A stretch of DNA of 64,000 nucleotides from Chloroflexota bacterium. Its GTDB lineage: Bacteria; Chloroflexota; Anaerolineae; Aggregatilineales; Phototrophicaceae. The first letter of the stretch is position 1. Each line of letters opens with the position of its first letter. The stretch lies in contig QUBZ01000006.1 in assembly GCA_014338005.1 (NCBI GenBank), positions 43,102 through 107,101 of the forward strand, in the 5' to 3' direction. The notes below the pieces were generated by a model. That model had not been told where the DNA came from and did not search any database. It saw only the letters and a list, made by a program, of their open reading frames with translations. Of the stretch, positions 7,801-21,400 are shown in pieces. Position numbers and translations under genes: made by a program.

Positions 7801-8705
7801 TTATATCGCCAGGTCAAGCGGCAAATCGCTGATGTCTCGTAAACGATGGCCGTCTATCAGCGTCATCAGCATATCCAGTTGGGCGTCGCTCTGCGTTCGA
7901 TTCACGGCTTCGATCAGCTCATTCAGCGCGAAATGATAGACATGATCCACATCGCCCGTTCCCAGAGCCACCGAAGCCAGGCGTGTCGGCAGCGGCTCAG
8001 CCGTAACAACCATGACATGCGGCGTGCGCCCTTTTCGATTGCGGATGAGGTTCAAGCCCTCGGTGCGGACATTCTGGGCCCGGTCGCTGCGAATCGTCCA
8101 TTTACAGGAGATGCTGGCGTGAAGTATCAGATTGGGCTGATTCCTGGCTCTCAAAGAACTATAATGGCAAAAATCGTCCGCATCACCGACAACCGTCTGA
8201 TGTGTGTTAATTTCCTCATCCGTCACCGGATAACGCGCAACGACAATATCCGGCGTGATGAGATAATCGCCCCCCAAAGCCGCCCTTAACTGTGGGTTGT
8301 CTGAAACCGCCGCCTGAATCGCGGCCAGATGATGATACTGGTCAAAACCGGCAATAGTCGCATTCAGCGAGAATCGCCACTGTCCAGGCCGCAGATGATG
8401 CAGCAGGGCAAAAGCCTGCTCTAAAAAATCTCTGGTCACAAGTTCAAACTGGCTGCCCAGTCCTTGACCGGGGATGAGGTCTGAGGTTAGTCAACGACCA
8501 GCCGCTAAAGCGGCCGGCTTGTCCCTGGCGCTGCGCCCGCCGCTTCGGTGACAGCAGCAGTGATGGCGGGTGCATCCGAGACAATATCCCGACTGGCGCG
8601 GCTGGCTTTATCGGCGATGTTAACCAAATAATCACGATTTGTCCGCAGTACATCCCGACAAAGACGCTGATGATACTGACGACGTAATTCGGCGATGCTC
8701 ATCAC
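7801..8705 (-). pseudogene. NgoMIV-like type II restriction endonuclease, frame broken near N-terminus
   Basis: The intact 212-codon C-terminal part (GTG 8439 to 7801) closely resembles the NgoMIV restriction endonuclease as I remember it: ITPDIVV with the catalytic Asp, HASISCKWTIRSDRAQN with the catalytic Lys, RKGRTPHVMVVTAEP, ALGTGDVDHVYHFAL and the ending DISDLPLDLAI. In-frame codons upstream of 8439 continue the similarity (IPGQGLGSQFE, whose Glu matches a catalytic residue), so GTG 8439 is not a true start. The N-terminal part lies in another frame at 8705-8508 (MMSIAELRRQYHQRL onward) and stops at TAG 8505-8507. The downstream frame only opens after TGA 8491-8493, so one indel cannot restore it. 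The native start overlaps the methyltransferase stop (TGATG). Confidence 0.75.
8498..8517. repeat. 20-base imperfect palindrome at the break in the restriction gene
   Basis: On the minus strand CCGGCCGCT, TT, AGCGGCTGG pair with one mismatch. The palindrome contains the TAG stop that ends the N-terminal frame. Compared with remembered NgoMIV, the protein is about 17 codons longer around here, so an inserted palindromic element is a plausible cause of the break. This is inference. Confidence 0.4.
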
Positions 8706-10009
8706 TGCCCCTCTACAGGTTTAAAGAAGCCAATCACGTATTCCTCGTGCATTCGCTTTTCAATCTGTGAATCGGCGTCGGTTTGCCGGCGCGCCGGCAT
8801 CATCCGGCGATTACGGTCTATGCGCCGGACGCCAATATGCGGCACTTCAAAACCGAGACTCTGTCCGATCTCTGCCAGGCAGCCGTGTACGTTCTTATCC
8901 CCCCGCAGGCGCGAACTGCCTACCACCATCACGGCAGCTTTTCCCGACTTTAATACGCGGAACATCTCACGCAGAACGCGGGTCATTTCGGAATAATAGC
9001 GTTCGACTGCGCGGCCTTTTTTATGATCCAAAGCGGCGACGGCGGCGATCACCTGCCGCGTTTGATCGGGTAGCGGCTCGAATTCCACGCCGTTTACTGC
9101 CTCGCTGCCAATATAGGCTTTACGAAGCTCCGACAGCGAGTCGAGTTTATAACCGAGCCAGACCAATGAGAATTTATGGGCGCGCATGTAGTCAATCGCG
9201 TTTGAGGGATACGGCGGGGATGTGACCACCAGGTCTATTGTACTGTCGCGCAGCGAAAGTGCCTGAGCATTGCCCATACTGATAATCGGAGCGAGGCCGT
9301 TTGCAGGCAGATCAGCCAAGCTGCGAAGGTTGCGCTGAAAGCGTTTTTCAAACTCCTTCACAGGTGACCGGTATCTTTTGTCCGCGACCTTATGCGGGCG
9401 CGTATGCGCCAGATCAAAAGCCAGCGAAACCCCGCCCGACTTTGTAATAATGATGGCTGAAAGTGTCAGGGCGAGAAAAGCGCGAATCCGGTCATCACGC
9501 ACCTGCCGGATTTCGTCCAGCAGGAAAATCAACTCCCGCTGCGACTCGCGGTCAAACCAGTAATCCACAAACTCCTGTGTTCGTGTATCCAGAAGCATCG
9601 TCGGGATGTCATCAGCAGCATCAAACAGGCGTGTTTTTACGCGGCTGATGACTCGGCTGCCGGCCTCTGCCGCTTCGATTAACGGGAGCGGCGTGGTTTT
9701 TACGCGGCAGACATGCAGCGCCAATGGGTCAATATCCACAATCACAGGCTGCCGGCCGGCGACAAACGCCTCCAGCGGCGTGGTGCCAGAACCGGCCATC
9801 GGATCGAGAACATGATCGCCCGGCATCGTCAGCGCCTCAATAAACTTTCGCGGCAGCTGCGGGGGGAACTTGGCCGGAAAAGCGTGAAGATCGTGCGTAT
9901 ATTCGCTGCTGGAGCGATTGTGAAAGTCCAGGTCATCGGACAGCAGCGCGATCAGTTTTTCTTTCAGCCGTTCCGCTTCGCGCAGCTGGGCATCCTGGGG
10001 ATATAACAT
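8702..10009 (-). CDS. DNA methyltransferase, SPPY (N4-cytosine-type) class
   Basis: 435 residues. Motif I (S-adenosylmethionine binding) is DPMAGSGTTPLEAF at residues 69-82, preceded by HAFPAKFPPQLPR. The catalytic motif IV is TSPPYPSNAIDYMR at about 263-276. The order I then IV and the sequence SPPY point to an amino-methyltransferase, most often N4-cytosine. The C-terminal part (REMFRVLKSGKAAVMVVGSSRLRG, GFEVPHIGVRRIDRNRR) is typical of family members with a cognate restriction enzyme. Its stop overlaps the start of the NgoMIV-like gene, so the two form one unit, methyltransferase first. It starts at ATG 10009, just after the rpoB terminator. Confidence 0.88.
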   Translation of the reverse strand: MLYPQDAQLREAERLKEKLIALLSDDLDFHNRSSSEYTHDLHAFPAKFPPQLPRKFIEALTMPGDHVLDPMAGSGTTPLEAFVAGRQPVIVDIDPLALHVCRVKTTPLPLIEAAEAGSRVISRVKTRLFDAADDIPTMLLDTRTQEFVDYWFDRESQRELIFLLDEIRQVRDDRIRAFLALTLSAIIITKSGGVSLAFDLAHTRPHKVADKRYRSPVKEFEKRFQRNLRSLADLPANGLAPIISMGNAQALSLRDSTIDLVVTSPPYPSNAIDYMRAHKFSLVWLGYKLDSLSELRKAYIGSEAVNGVEFEPLPDQTRQVIAAVAALDHKKGRAVERYYSEMTRVLREMFRVLKSGKAAVMVVGSSRLRGDKNVHGCLAEIGQSLGFEVPHIGVRRIDRNRRMMPARRQTDADSQIEKRMHEEYVIGFFKPVEGQ

Positions 10010-10082
10010 TGTTTCGCTTAACCCATCAAAGTCCAGTTATCATCCCTATCATAGCCGAAGAACAAAGTTTCGCCTAGCGCGG

Positions 10083-10125
10083 GAAAACAAAAACGCCGCG
10101 CCACCAAAAGACGATGGCACGGCGT
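10083..10125 (-). terminator. Intrinsic terminator of rpoB
   Basis: On the minus strand ACGCCGTGCCA (10125-10115) pairs with TGGCGCGGCGT (10103-10093) with one G-T pair, an 11-base loop, then TTTTTGTTTT. It is 24 bases past the rpoB stop and separates rpoB from the methyltransferase gene. Confidence 0.78.
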
Positions 10126-10148
10126 CGGCTGCGGATGAAGCAGAAACG

Positions 10149-14096
<3,948 letters not shown>

Positions 14097-14203
14097 TCCA
14101 TTCAGCTAAACGAGAATGCCTCGAGTCGCAACACTCATCGGCAGATTATGGGGAATAGATAATCCGATCAAAAGAGGAACAACCTAGAAAAACGCGAACC
14201 ATA

Positions 14204-14232
14204 AGTATAACGAAAATAGCCATCTGAGTCAA
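14204..14232 (-). promoter_or_regulatory. Vegetative sigma-70-type promoter of rpoB
   Basis: On the minus strand TTGACT (14232-14227), a 17-base spacer and TATACT (14209-14204) are nearly the full consensus. Transcription would begin near 14197, leaving a leader of about 100 bases before the rpoB ATG at 14096. Confidence 0.8.
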
Positions 14233-14333
14233 TCATCAGTTTGGCGCGGTCTGTATGCAAGTCGCACAAAAGTACGACGCAAGGTTATTTTATTCGTACA
14301 TTTTCCCTGCGCGAAATTAACCTGTCTTAAGGC

Positions 14334-14360
14334 TTGTGCGCGCCTTTTGGCATTTACAAT
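14334..14360 (+). promoter_or_regulatory. Weak candidate promoter for the Cache-GAF sensor gene
   Basis: TTGTGC at 14334-14339 and TACAAT at 14355-14360 with a 15-base spacer. The spacing is short, so this is tentative. The gene's ATG is at 14433, preceded by AGAGGT. Confidence 0.3.
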
Positions 14361-14432
14361 GAATTTATCCTTACTACAAATTGCCCTGCACGCCGTCGTA
14401 AACCGCGCCAGCGCGCCAAGAGGTAAACAGCT

Positions 14433-16379
14433 ATGTCCGTTTCCCAGACACCGTCAATGCCCAGACGCACCATGCTGGGGCCGCTTGCCAACCTTCCCAT
14501 TTATGCCAAATTGATCCTGGCATTTCTGTTTGTGGCCGCGTTTGCTACCCTCACCGTCATCTACTTCACCAACCAGGCCGCCGCCGACAACCTGCTCCTC
14601 ACCGTCGGCACCACCCTGCGCGCGCGCGCCGTCGCCCATGCCCAAACCATAGACAACCTGCTGCGGGATCGTGTGGTCGGCAACCTGCAAACGCTGGCTT
14701 TAGCCGATCAAATTGAGAACGCGGTGGCAAAACAGAATTCCGAATATACCGGCGGCATCCCCCAGATTCGCGCCGAGATCGGCCAGATTGACCGGCAGTG
14801 GGTCGCGGCTGCCGACTCTCATCCGATGATTGAAAGCCGCCTGTTTAACGCCGTCGCCGACAACCTGCGGCAGTACCGCAGCAAGTTTGTTGACCACACC
14901 GAGATTTTTGTCACCGACCGCTATGGCGCGCTGGTGAGCGCCACCAACCGCACCAGCGACTACGACCAGAGTGATGAGGAGTGGTGGCAAAAAACCTGGA
15001 ACAACGGCCAGGGAGCCGTTTACATCGGCCAGCCGGAATACGACGACAGCGCCCGCGCCTACAGCATCGTGGTGAGCGTGCCGATTTATGCCCGCAGCAG
15101 CGGCGATTTAATCGGCGTTTTACGCACCACCTACCTGCTCACTTCCATTCTGGATGTCATCAGCAGTTTCGAGGCCGCAGAAACCGGTCGCGCCGACCTG
15201 TATCTGCCCGGCGATAAAGTGCTGCCGCACGACGACCTGAACGATGTTCAGTTCAGCCCCGATGATACAGCCGATTTAAAAACCCTTGAAAACCTGCCTT
15301 ACGGCCAGATCACCCTTGAAGGCGACTCGGTTCTTGCCACCCAGGTCCCGCTGGCTTCAGTCACCCAGTTGGATTACGTGGCGAACCTGGGCTGGACGCT
15401 GGTCATCCATCAGGATGTGACGGAAGCCTTCGCCCCCCTGGCCGGCGCGGCGCAGGCCTCCGTCCTGGCCGGCGGGGTTGTGATGATTGTGGCAATGGCG
15501 CTGGTATTCGTGGTGGCGCAGATCATCGCCGCACCAATCCGGCGGCTGAGTGCGACCGCCCGGCAGATCGCCGCCGGCGACCTGAGCGCCCGCGCGGACA
15601 TCGCCTCGCGCGACGAAATCGGCCAGATGGCGCAGACCATGAACGAGATGGCCGACCAGCTGCAAGACCTGATTAACACGCTGGAAGCGCGCATCGCCAG
15701 CCGCACCCGCGACCTGGAAACTGCCGCCCAGGTGAACGCGCAGATTTCCACCATTCTGGATACCGACCGCCTGCTGCAAGACGTGGTAGACCTGACTAAA
15801 GAACGCTTCGGCCTGTACCACGCGCACGTGTATCTGTTAAGCGAGGACGGGCGCGCGCTGATCCTCACCGCCGGCGCGGGCCATGTGGGGCGGCAGATGG
15901 TGTCCGAAGGGCAGCGCATTGAGATGCAAAACCCGCAGAGCATCGTGGCGCAGGCCGCCCGCACCCGCCAGATCGTCACCGTCAACGACGTTTCGGCGTC
16001 CCCGAGCTTTTTGCCCAACCCGCTGCTGCCGGATGCCCAGGCCGAACAGGCCATCCCGCTGATCGCGCGCGGCCAACTGTTGGGCGTGCTGGATATTCAA
16101 AGCGCGCGGGTGAATCACTTCACCCAGGACGCCCAATCCACGATTGAAGTGCTGGCCGGCCAGATCGCCACCGCCATCAGCAACGCCCGCCTGTACGAAG
16201 CGGCAGAACGCACCAGCCGCCACGAAAAGGCGCTGGGCAGCATTGACCGGAAAATCCAGGAAGCGGTGAATATGGACGAAATCCTGCAAGCGACCGTGCG
16301 CGAACTGGGCAAGGCGCTGCGCGTGCCGTACACCGCCATTGAACTGCAGCTTCAGGGCGAGGATGAAACATCGCAATGA
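14433..16379 (+). CDS. Membrane sensor protein: double-Cache, HAMP, GAF; no output domain
   Basis: 648 residues. A first membrane helix (about 25-45, LILAFLFVAAFATLTVIYF) is followed by a 280-residue extracytoplasmic Cache-type sensor region (VTDRYGALVSATNRTSDYDQ, YSIVVSVPIYARSSGDLIGVL), a second helix at about 338-362, a HAMP domain (PIRRLSATARQIAAGDLSAR), a short coiled coil, a GAF domain at about 430-590 and a 55-residue helical tail. It ends without histidine kinase, cyclase or methyl-accepting domains. The GAF is very similar to two GAF domains of the giant kinase downstream. It may work as a partner sensor for that kinase, or be the remnant of a longer kinase. A binding lipoprotein gene follows after 73 bases. 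Confidence 0.82.
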   Translation: MSVSQTPSMPRRTMLGPLANLPIYAKLILAFLFVAAFATLTVIYFTNQAAADNLLLTVGTTLRARAVAHAQTIDNLLRDRVVGNLQTLALADQIENAVAKQNSEYTGGIPQIRAEIGQIDRQWVAAADSHPMIESRLFNAVADNLRQYRSKFVDHTEIFVTDRYGALVSATNRTSDYDQSDEEWWQKTWNNGQGAVYIGQPEYDDSARAYSIVVSVPIYARSSGDLIGVLRTTYLLTSILDVISSFEAAETGRADLYLPGDKVLPHDDLNDVQFSPDDTADLKTLENLPYGQITLEGDSVLATQVPLASVTQLDYVANLGWTLVIHQDVTEAFAPLAGAAQASVLAGGVVMIVAMALVFVVAQIIAAPIRRLSATARQIAAGDLSARADIASRDEIGQMAQTMNEMADQLQDLINTLEARIASRTRDLETAAQVNAQISTILDTDRLLQDVVDLTKERFGLYHAHVYLLSEDGRALILTAGAGHVGRQMVSEGQRIEMQNPQSIVAQAARTRQIVTVNDVSASPSFLPNPLLPDAQAEQAIPLIARGQLLGVLDIQSARVNHFTQDAQSTIEVLAGQIATAISNARLYEAAERTSRHEKALGSIDRKIQEAVNMDEILQATVRELGKALRVPYTAIELQLQGEDETSQ

Positions 16380-16452
16380 CACACCCTCACCCACAAAAAC
16401 CCTTTATAAACAACCGATGCGGTTTAAACCCGATAAAGGAAGGTCAGTTAGC

Positions 16453-17466
16453 ATGTCCCCTCAAACACGCTTGCACATAACTTTGATGCTCATTCTGGCC
16501 GCTGTTCTGGCCGCTTGCGGCGGTCAGCCCGCTTCGCCAACTGCCGCCCCGCTGACCGAAACCAGCATCCAGTTTTCCTGGCTGGCAAACAACGAATTTG
16601 CCGGTTTTTATATGGCCCAGAGTGAGGGCTACTACACTGCCGAGAACTTAAAGGTTGAATTTGTGCCCGGCGGTTTTGACGACCAGGGGAGCTACATCAA
16701 CCCTATTGAACAGGTTGCGACAGGAAATGCTGATTTTGGCGTTGCGGATGGGGCGGATTTACTCGACGCGCGGGCGCAGGGAAAACCGGTTGTCGCCATT
16801 GCTTCGATTTTCCAACGTCACCCGGAGGCTTATGTCTCGCTGGCCGAGAAAAACATTGTCCGTCCCGAAGATTTGATCGGGAAGAAAGTGCTGGTTGCGA
16901 CCAAAGCCAAAATCCTGCTGAATGCGCTTCTGGCAGCTCAAAACATTGACCCTTCCCAGGTGGACATTATTGACCGCACGGACTTCAGCTTCCAGCCTTT
17001 ACTGACCGGTGATGTAGATGTGATTGATGCCTTCATCACAGATGCTGTTGTCCGGTTGAAAGCGGAAGGCCATGCCGTCAACAGCATTCTGCTGACCGAC
17101 TACGGAATCGATTCCTACCCCAATGCCATCTTTACGACCGAAGATATGGTTAAAAACAAACCAGACGTTGTAGAGCGTTTTCTGCGGGCAACCCTGAAGG
17201 GGATTCAGAGCGCCGTTGACAACTCTGAAGAGGCAGCCAAACAAGTCCTCGTTTACAACCAGGACCTTACCCTGGAGTCGCAGCTCCAGGGCCTGCAGGC
17301 CGCCCTGCCGCTGTTCAAACCAGCCGGCGCTAACCCTGGCATGATGACCGCGCAAACCTGGGAATTTACGGCCAACATGCTGCTTGAACAGGGTATTTTG
17401 CAGCAGTCGCCAGAACTCAACCAGGTTTACACGCTGGAATTTCTGAACAAAATCTACGGCTCGTAG
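16453..17466 (+). CDS. NMT1/THI5-like substrate-binding lipoprotein
   Basis: 337 residues from ATG 16453, chosen because GGAAGG lies just upstream and because it gives a proper lipoprotein signal (hydrophobic run ending VLAAC, lipidated Cys22). The body matches NMT1/THI5-like or SsuA-like periplasmic binding proteins: FSWLANNEFAGFYMAQSEGYY, QVATGNADFGVADGADLL, a lobe change at DLIGKKVLVATKAK, and VERFLRATLKGIQSAV. Such proteins bind pyrimidines, thiamine precursors or sulfonates. There is no permease or ATPase gene beside it; instead it is between two sensor genes, so it may present a ligand to a sensor. Its base composition looks less GC-rich than its neighbours. Confidence 0.85.
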   Translation: MSPQTRLHITLMLILAAVLAACGGQPASPTAAPLTETSIQFSWLANNEFAGFYMAQSEGYYTAENLKVEFVPGGFDDQGSYINPIEQVATGNADFGVADGADLLDARAQGKPVVAIASIFQRHPEAYVSLAEKNIVRPEDLIGKKVLVATKAKILLNALLAAQNIDPSQVDIIDRTDFSFQPLLTGDVDVIDAFITDAVVRLKAEGHAVNSILLTDYGIDSYPNAIFTTEDMVKNKPDVVERFLRATLKGIQSAVDNSEEAAKQVLVYNQDLTLESQLQGLQAALPLFKPAGANPGMMTAQTWEFTANMLLEQGILQQSPELNQVYTLEFLNKIYGS

Positions 17467-17496
17467 GCGGTAAAAAACGAGCGGCGGAGATCAACT

Positions 17497-18405
17497 ATGA
17501 AACAACCACCCGGAAAAATATCGCTTCCCTTCCGGCGACAATTTCGCTGGAATTTGACCGCTTACTCGCTTTTGCTGGCCCTTATACCCATACTGTTTGT
17601 CGCCTATATCGTGCTGACCGGCGAATATCAGCAGACGGTTGGGTCGGTCACGAACCAGCTTGAGTCGGTCGCCACTCTGAAACAAAACCAGATTAACTTC
17701 TGGCTGAATCAGGTGAATGCGGGAGCTAACCGAACACTTGTTAATGTCAACGGCCCGGCTGTTGAACTGACCATCGTCTCCAACGAAAAACGCGAAACGT
17801 CCCGTTCCATTCTCAACAGCATCCTGCGACAGCTCACGCGGGTTAATGACCTTTTCGACGAAACGTTCGTTTATACCCTGAACGGCGAGGTGCTGGCGGC
17901 GTCGAATGAGGTGCGAGTCGGCCAGCGCGTGACGGCGCAGCCCTACTTTCAGGCCAGCCTGACGGGCGACTACTTGCAGTCGCCATATTACGAACTGGGC
18001 AGCAGCGCGCTGACAATGGTAGCAACCCGCCAGATCATTGATGAAGATGGGCGAATTGCTGCTGTCATGGCGGTGCGGCTCAATCTCGACATTCTCGGCC
18101 AGATCATGGCCGAGCGCGCCGGCCTGGGAGAAACGGGCGAAACCTATCTGGTCAGCAGCGAAAGCAACTATCTGCTCACCCCCAGCCGGTTTGAAGAATA
18201 TATTCAGACGCGCGCTTACCACAGTGAAGGCATTGATAACGTCCTCACCGGGCAGAACGGCGCGGGAACATACCCAGACTACCGAGGCGAACCGGTCATC
18301 GGCGTTTATAAGTGGATTCCTGAGCTAAATGCCGGCCTGCTGGCCGAAGTAGACGAAGACGAGGCGCTCGCCAGTTACTACGAGACGGCGCGCGCCAGTG
18401 GATAG
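17497..18405 (+). CDS. N-terminal sensor part of giant histidine kinase (Cache), ended by in-frame TAG
   Basis: 302 codons. A membrane helix at about 20-43 (LTAYSLLLALIPILFVAYIV) leads into a double-Cache extracytoplasmic domain (FVYTLNGEVLAASNEVRVGQ, PYFQASLTGDYLQSP, GETGETYLVSSES, GEPVIGVYKWIPELNAGLLAEV). The frame stops at TAG 18403-18405, exactly where the second membrane helix should begin, and the same frame continues for another 1510 codons as helix, HAMP and kinase. A single base change to TGG or CAG would restore one 1813-residue protein. As it stands this encodes a one-helix sensor with no cytoplasmic domain. Start ATG 17497 has a GGCGGAGA ribosome site. Confidence 0.8.
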   Translation: MKQPPGKISLPFRRQFRWNLTAYSLLLALIPILFVAYIVLTGEYQQTVGSVTNQLESVATLKQNQINFWLNQVNAGANRTLVNVNGPAVELTIVSNEKRETSRSILNSILRQLTRVNDLFDETFVYTLNGEVLAASNEVRVGQRVTAQPYFQASLTGDYLQSPYYELGSSALTMVATRQIIDEDGRIAAVMAVRLNLDILGQIMAERAGLGETGETYLVSSESNYLLTPSRFEEYIQTRAYHSEGIDNVLTGQNGAGTYPDYRGEPVIGVYKWIPELNAGLLAEVDEDEALASYYETARASG

Positions 18406-18408
18406 GCG

Positions 18409-21400
18409 ATGGCGATAGCAGGGCTGGCAGCCGCTTTCACCGCGCTGTATTATGCCAACCGCGTTGCAAAACCCATCGCGGCGCTGACACGAACTGCCGA
18501 GCAGATCGCCGGCGGCGACCTGAGCCAGCGCGCCCACATTCGCTCGCGCAATGAAATCGGCCTGCTGGCACAGGCGTTTAACAGCATGGCCGAGCAGCTT
18601 CAGGAGTTCATCGGCAGCCTGGAAAACCGCGTTGCCGCCCGCACGCGCGACCTGGCGCTGACGCTGGAAGTCGGCCATCTGGCGACCAGCCTGTACACGC
18701 AGAAAGACCTGCTCACCAGCCTGGTAAACTTCATCCGCGACCAGTTTGACCTGTATTATACCCAGATTTACCTGCTGGATGAGGCCGGACTCCACGCCGT
18801 GCTGCGCGCCGGTACGGGCGAGGTCGGTCAGCAGCTTTTAGCGCGCAATCACCGCCTGAATTTAAGCGAAACCTCGCTGGTGGCGCGCGCCGTCCAGACC
18901 AACCAGCCGGTGCTGGTGGCGGACACGCAAACCAGCGCCATCCACAAAGCCAACCCGCTGCTGCCGGATACCCGGTCAGAAGTGACCATTCCGCTGGTCG
19001 TGGGCGGCGTCATCATCGGCGTGCTGGACATGCAGTCGAACCGCGAGGGGACTTTTAACCAGGAAAATCTGCCGGTGTTTGAAGCGATGGCAAGCCAGAT
19101 CGCTTCGGCGCTGCGCGGCAGCCAGGCGTTTGAGGAAGCGCAGGCCGCCATTCAGCGCGCCGAGATGGTCAACCGGCGGCTGACCGAAGAAACCTGGGAC
19201 AGCTACCTGGGGCAGCTTGGCGAAGGCCGCTGCCTGGGCTACCAGTACGACCTGGAAGCGCCGCGCCCGCTGGAACCCCACAGCAACGGCCACGATGACG
19301 GCAGCCGCATCGTCCAGCCGGTTTTCCTGCGCGGCCAGCCCATCGGCAAAATCGTGATCGCCGAGGATACTGAGCGCCAGTGGAAGCCGGAAGAAATGCT
19401 GCTGGTTGAGGATGTCGCCAAGCGCGTCGCCCAGGCGCTCGACCAGTTCCGCGCTTTTGACCAGATTAAACAGGCCGAAGCCGAAACCCGCAAGCGCGCC
19501 GCCGAACTTCAGACGGTGGCCGAGGTGAGCGCAGCGACCACCACCCTGCTCGAAATTGACGACCTGCTGCTGGCCGTCAGTGACCTGACCAAAGAGCGCT
19601 TCGGCCTTTACCATGCCCATATCTACCTGCTCGACGAAGCGGGCGAAAACCTCGTCCTGGCCGCCGGCGCAGGCGAGGCCGGGCGCATCATGAAAACCGA
19701 AGGCCGCTCCATCCCGCTCAACCATCCGCACAGCCTGGTCGCCGGCGCTGCCCGCGAACACAAAGGTGTGGTCGTCAACGACGTGACCCGCACGCCGGAC
19801 TTCCTGCCCAACCCGCTGCTGCCGGATACCAAGTCCGAAATGGCCGTGCCGATGCTGGTCGGCGATCAGCTCATCGGCGTGCTGGACGTGCAGGCCAGCG
19901 TCACCGACCGTTTCACCAGCGAAGACGTGCGGGTGAAAACCACGCTGGCCGCTCAGGTGGCCGTCGCCGTCCAGAATGCCCGCGCCTACATGCAGACCAA
20001 ACAGCAGGCCGCCATCATCGAAACCTCGCGCGATTTCATCTCGCTGGCCGACCTGAATGGCAAAATCCTCTATGTCAATCCTGGCGGCCTGGAGATGGTC
20101 AGCAGAAAATCCTTCGCGGACACAAACATCGCGGACTTCTATCCCGAAGACGAATACCGCCGAATCGAGCAGGAAGCCCTGCCCACAGCCCTCCAGGTAG
20201 GCTACTGGCGCGGCGAAGTCAGCCTCCGTAAAACCGACGGCAGCACCCTGCCGGCAGACGAAACAATCTTAGTCGTGCGCGACGCCGACGGCATTCCGAC
20301 CAATTTCGCTACCATCATCACCGACATCAGCGAGCGTAAGCAGGCGCAGGCCGTTCTGGAAGAAAACGAGGCCCGCTTCCGGTCGCTGGTCAGCAACGTA
20401 CCCGGCATCATCTACCGCTGCGCCATTGACGAGTTCTGGACGATGCAGTTCATCGGCCCGGCCATCGCCGACTTGACCGGCTACCCGGATACCGACTTCA
20501 TCCAGAACAACGTGCGTTCCTACGCCAGCGTCATCCACCCGGACGACACGGCGAAAGTGGACGAAGCGGTGTGGCGGGGCGTGGAAAACCGGATGCCCTA
20601 CGAAATTGAATACCGGCTTGTCCACGCCGACGGAACCGTCCGCTGGGTGAACGAGCGCGGCCAGGCCGTTTACGGTCAGGACGGCACGCCGCTGTGGCTG
20701 GACGGCGCGGTTTTCGACATCACCGAAAGCAAGCGGGCCGAGGCCGAACGCGAACAACTGCTGGCCGAAATGCAGCGCAATGCCCGTTTGATCCGCACCG
20801 TGATTGACGCCACGCCGGACTGGATTTTCGCCAAAGACCGCGACTACCGCTATATTCTGGCGAACCAGGGTTACGCCAACGCCATCGGCACAACCACCGA
20901 TGGCATCGTCGGCAAGACCGATGTGGAACTGGGCTTCCCGGAAGAAATCGTGTTTGGCAATCCCGACAAGGGTATTCGCGGCTTCCGCAGCGACGACGAA
21001 GCGGTGCTGACCACCGGCGAATCTATCTACAATCCCTATGACCCGGCCACCTTCGCCGATGGCAGCATCCACATCTTCGACACGCAAAAGATGCCGCTGC
21101 GCGATGCCGCCGGCCATACCTTCGCCGTCCTGGGTTTCGCCCGCGACATCACGCTGCGCCAGCAGCAGGAAGAAGAAGTCCGTCTGGCGCGCGAGGAAGC
21201 GGAAATCCTGTATAAAGTCAGTTCGGCTATCAACGAGGCTAAAAATCTGCTGGAGATCGTGGATGCCATCCTGGCACACGCCGCCCCGCCGGTTGAACCG
21301 TCGGTCGCCGTGACCAACAACGATACCGGCGACAGCACAACCGCCCGGTATGTCAACATCCTGGCAGGCCGGTTGAGTGATGGCCGGACAATCAGCAATA

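Larger units (their letters stand above)
14097..14432. other. 336-base divergent intergenic region (rpoB / sensor gene)
   Basis: No coding frame is supported here. It contains the rpoB promoter on the minus strand and a weaker candidate promoter for the sensor gene on the plus strand, described separately. The remainder is locally AT-rich compared with its neighbours and shows no recognisable RNA structure. Confidence 0.7.

Noticed and set aside
8444..8653. Third open frame through the break in the restriction gene
   Set aside because: It bridges the two broken frames but its translation has no similarity to NgoMIV; it only shows that a single indel is not enough.
16453..17466. Thiamine-regulated transport operon around the NMT1/THI5-like lipoprotein
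   Set aside because: No permease, ATPase or TPP-riboswitch-like leader is present; both neighbours are sensor genes.
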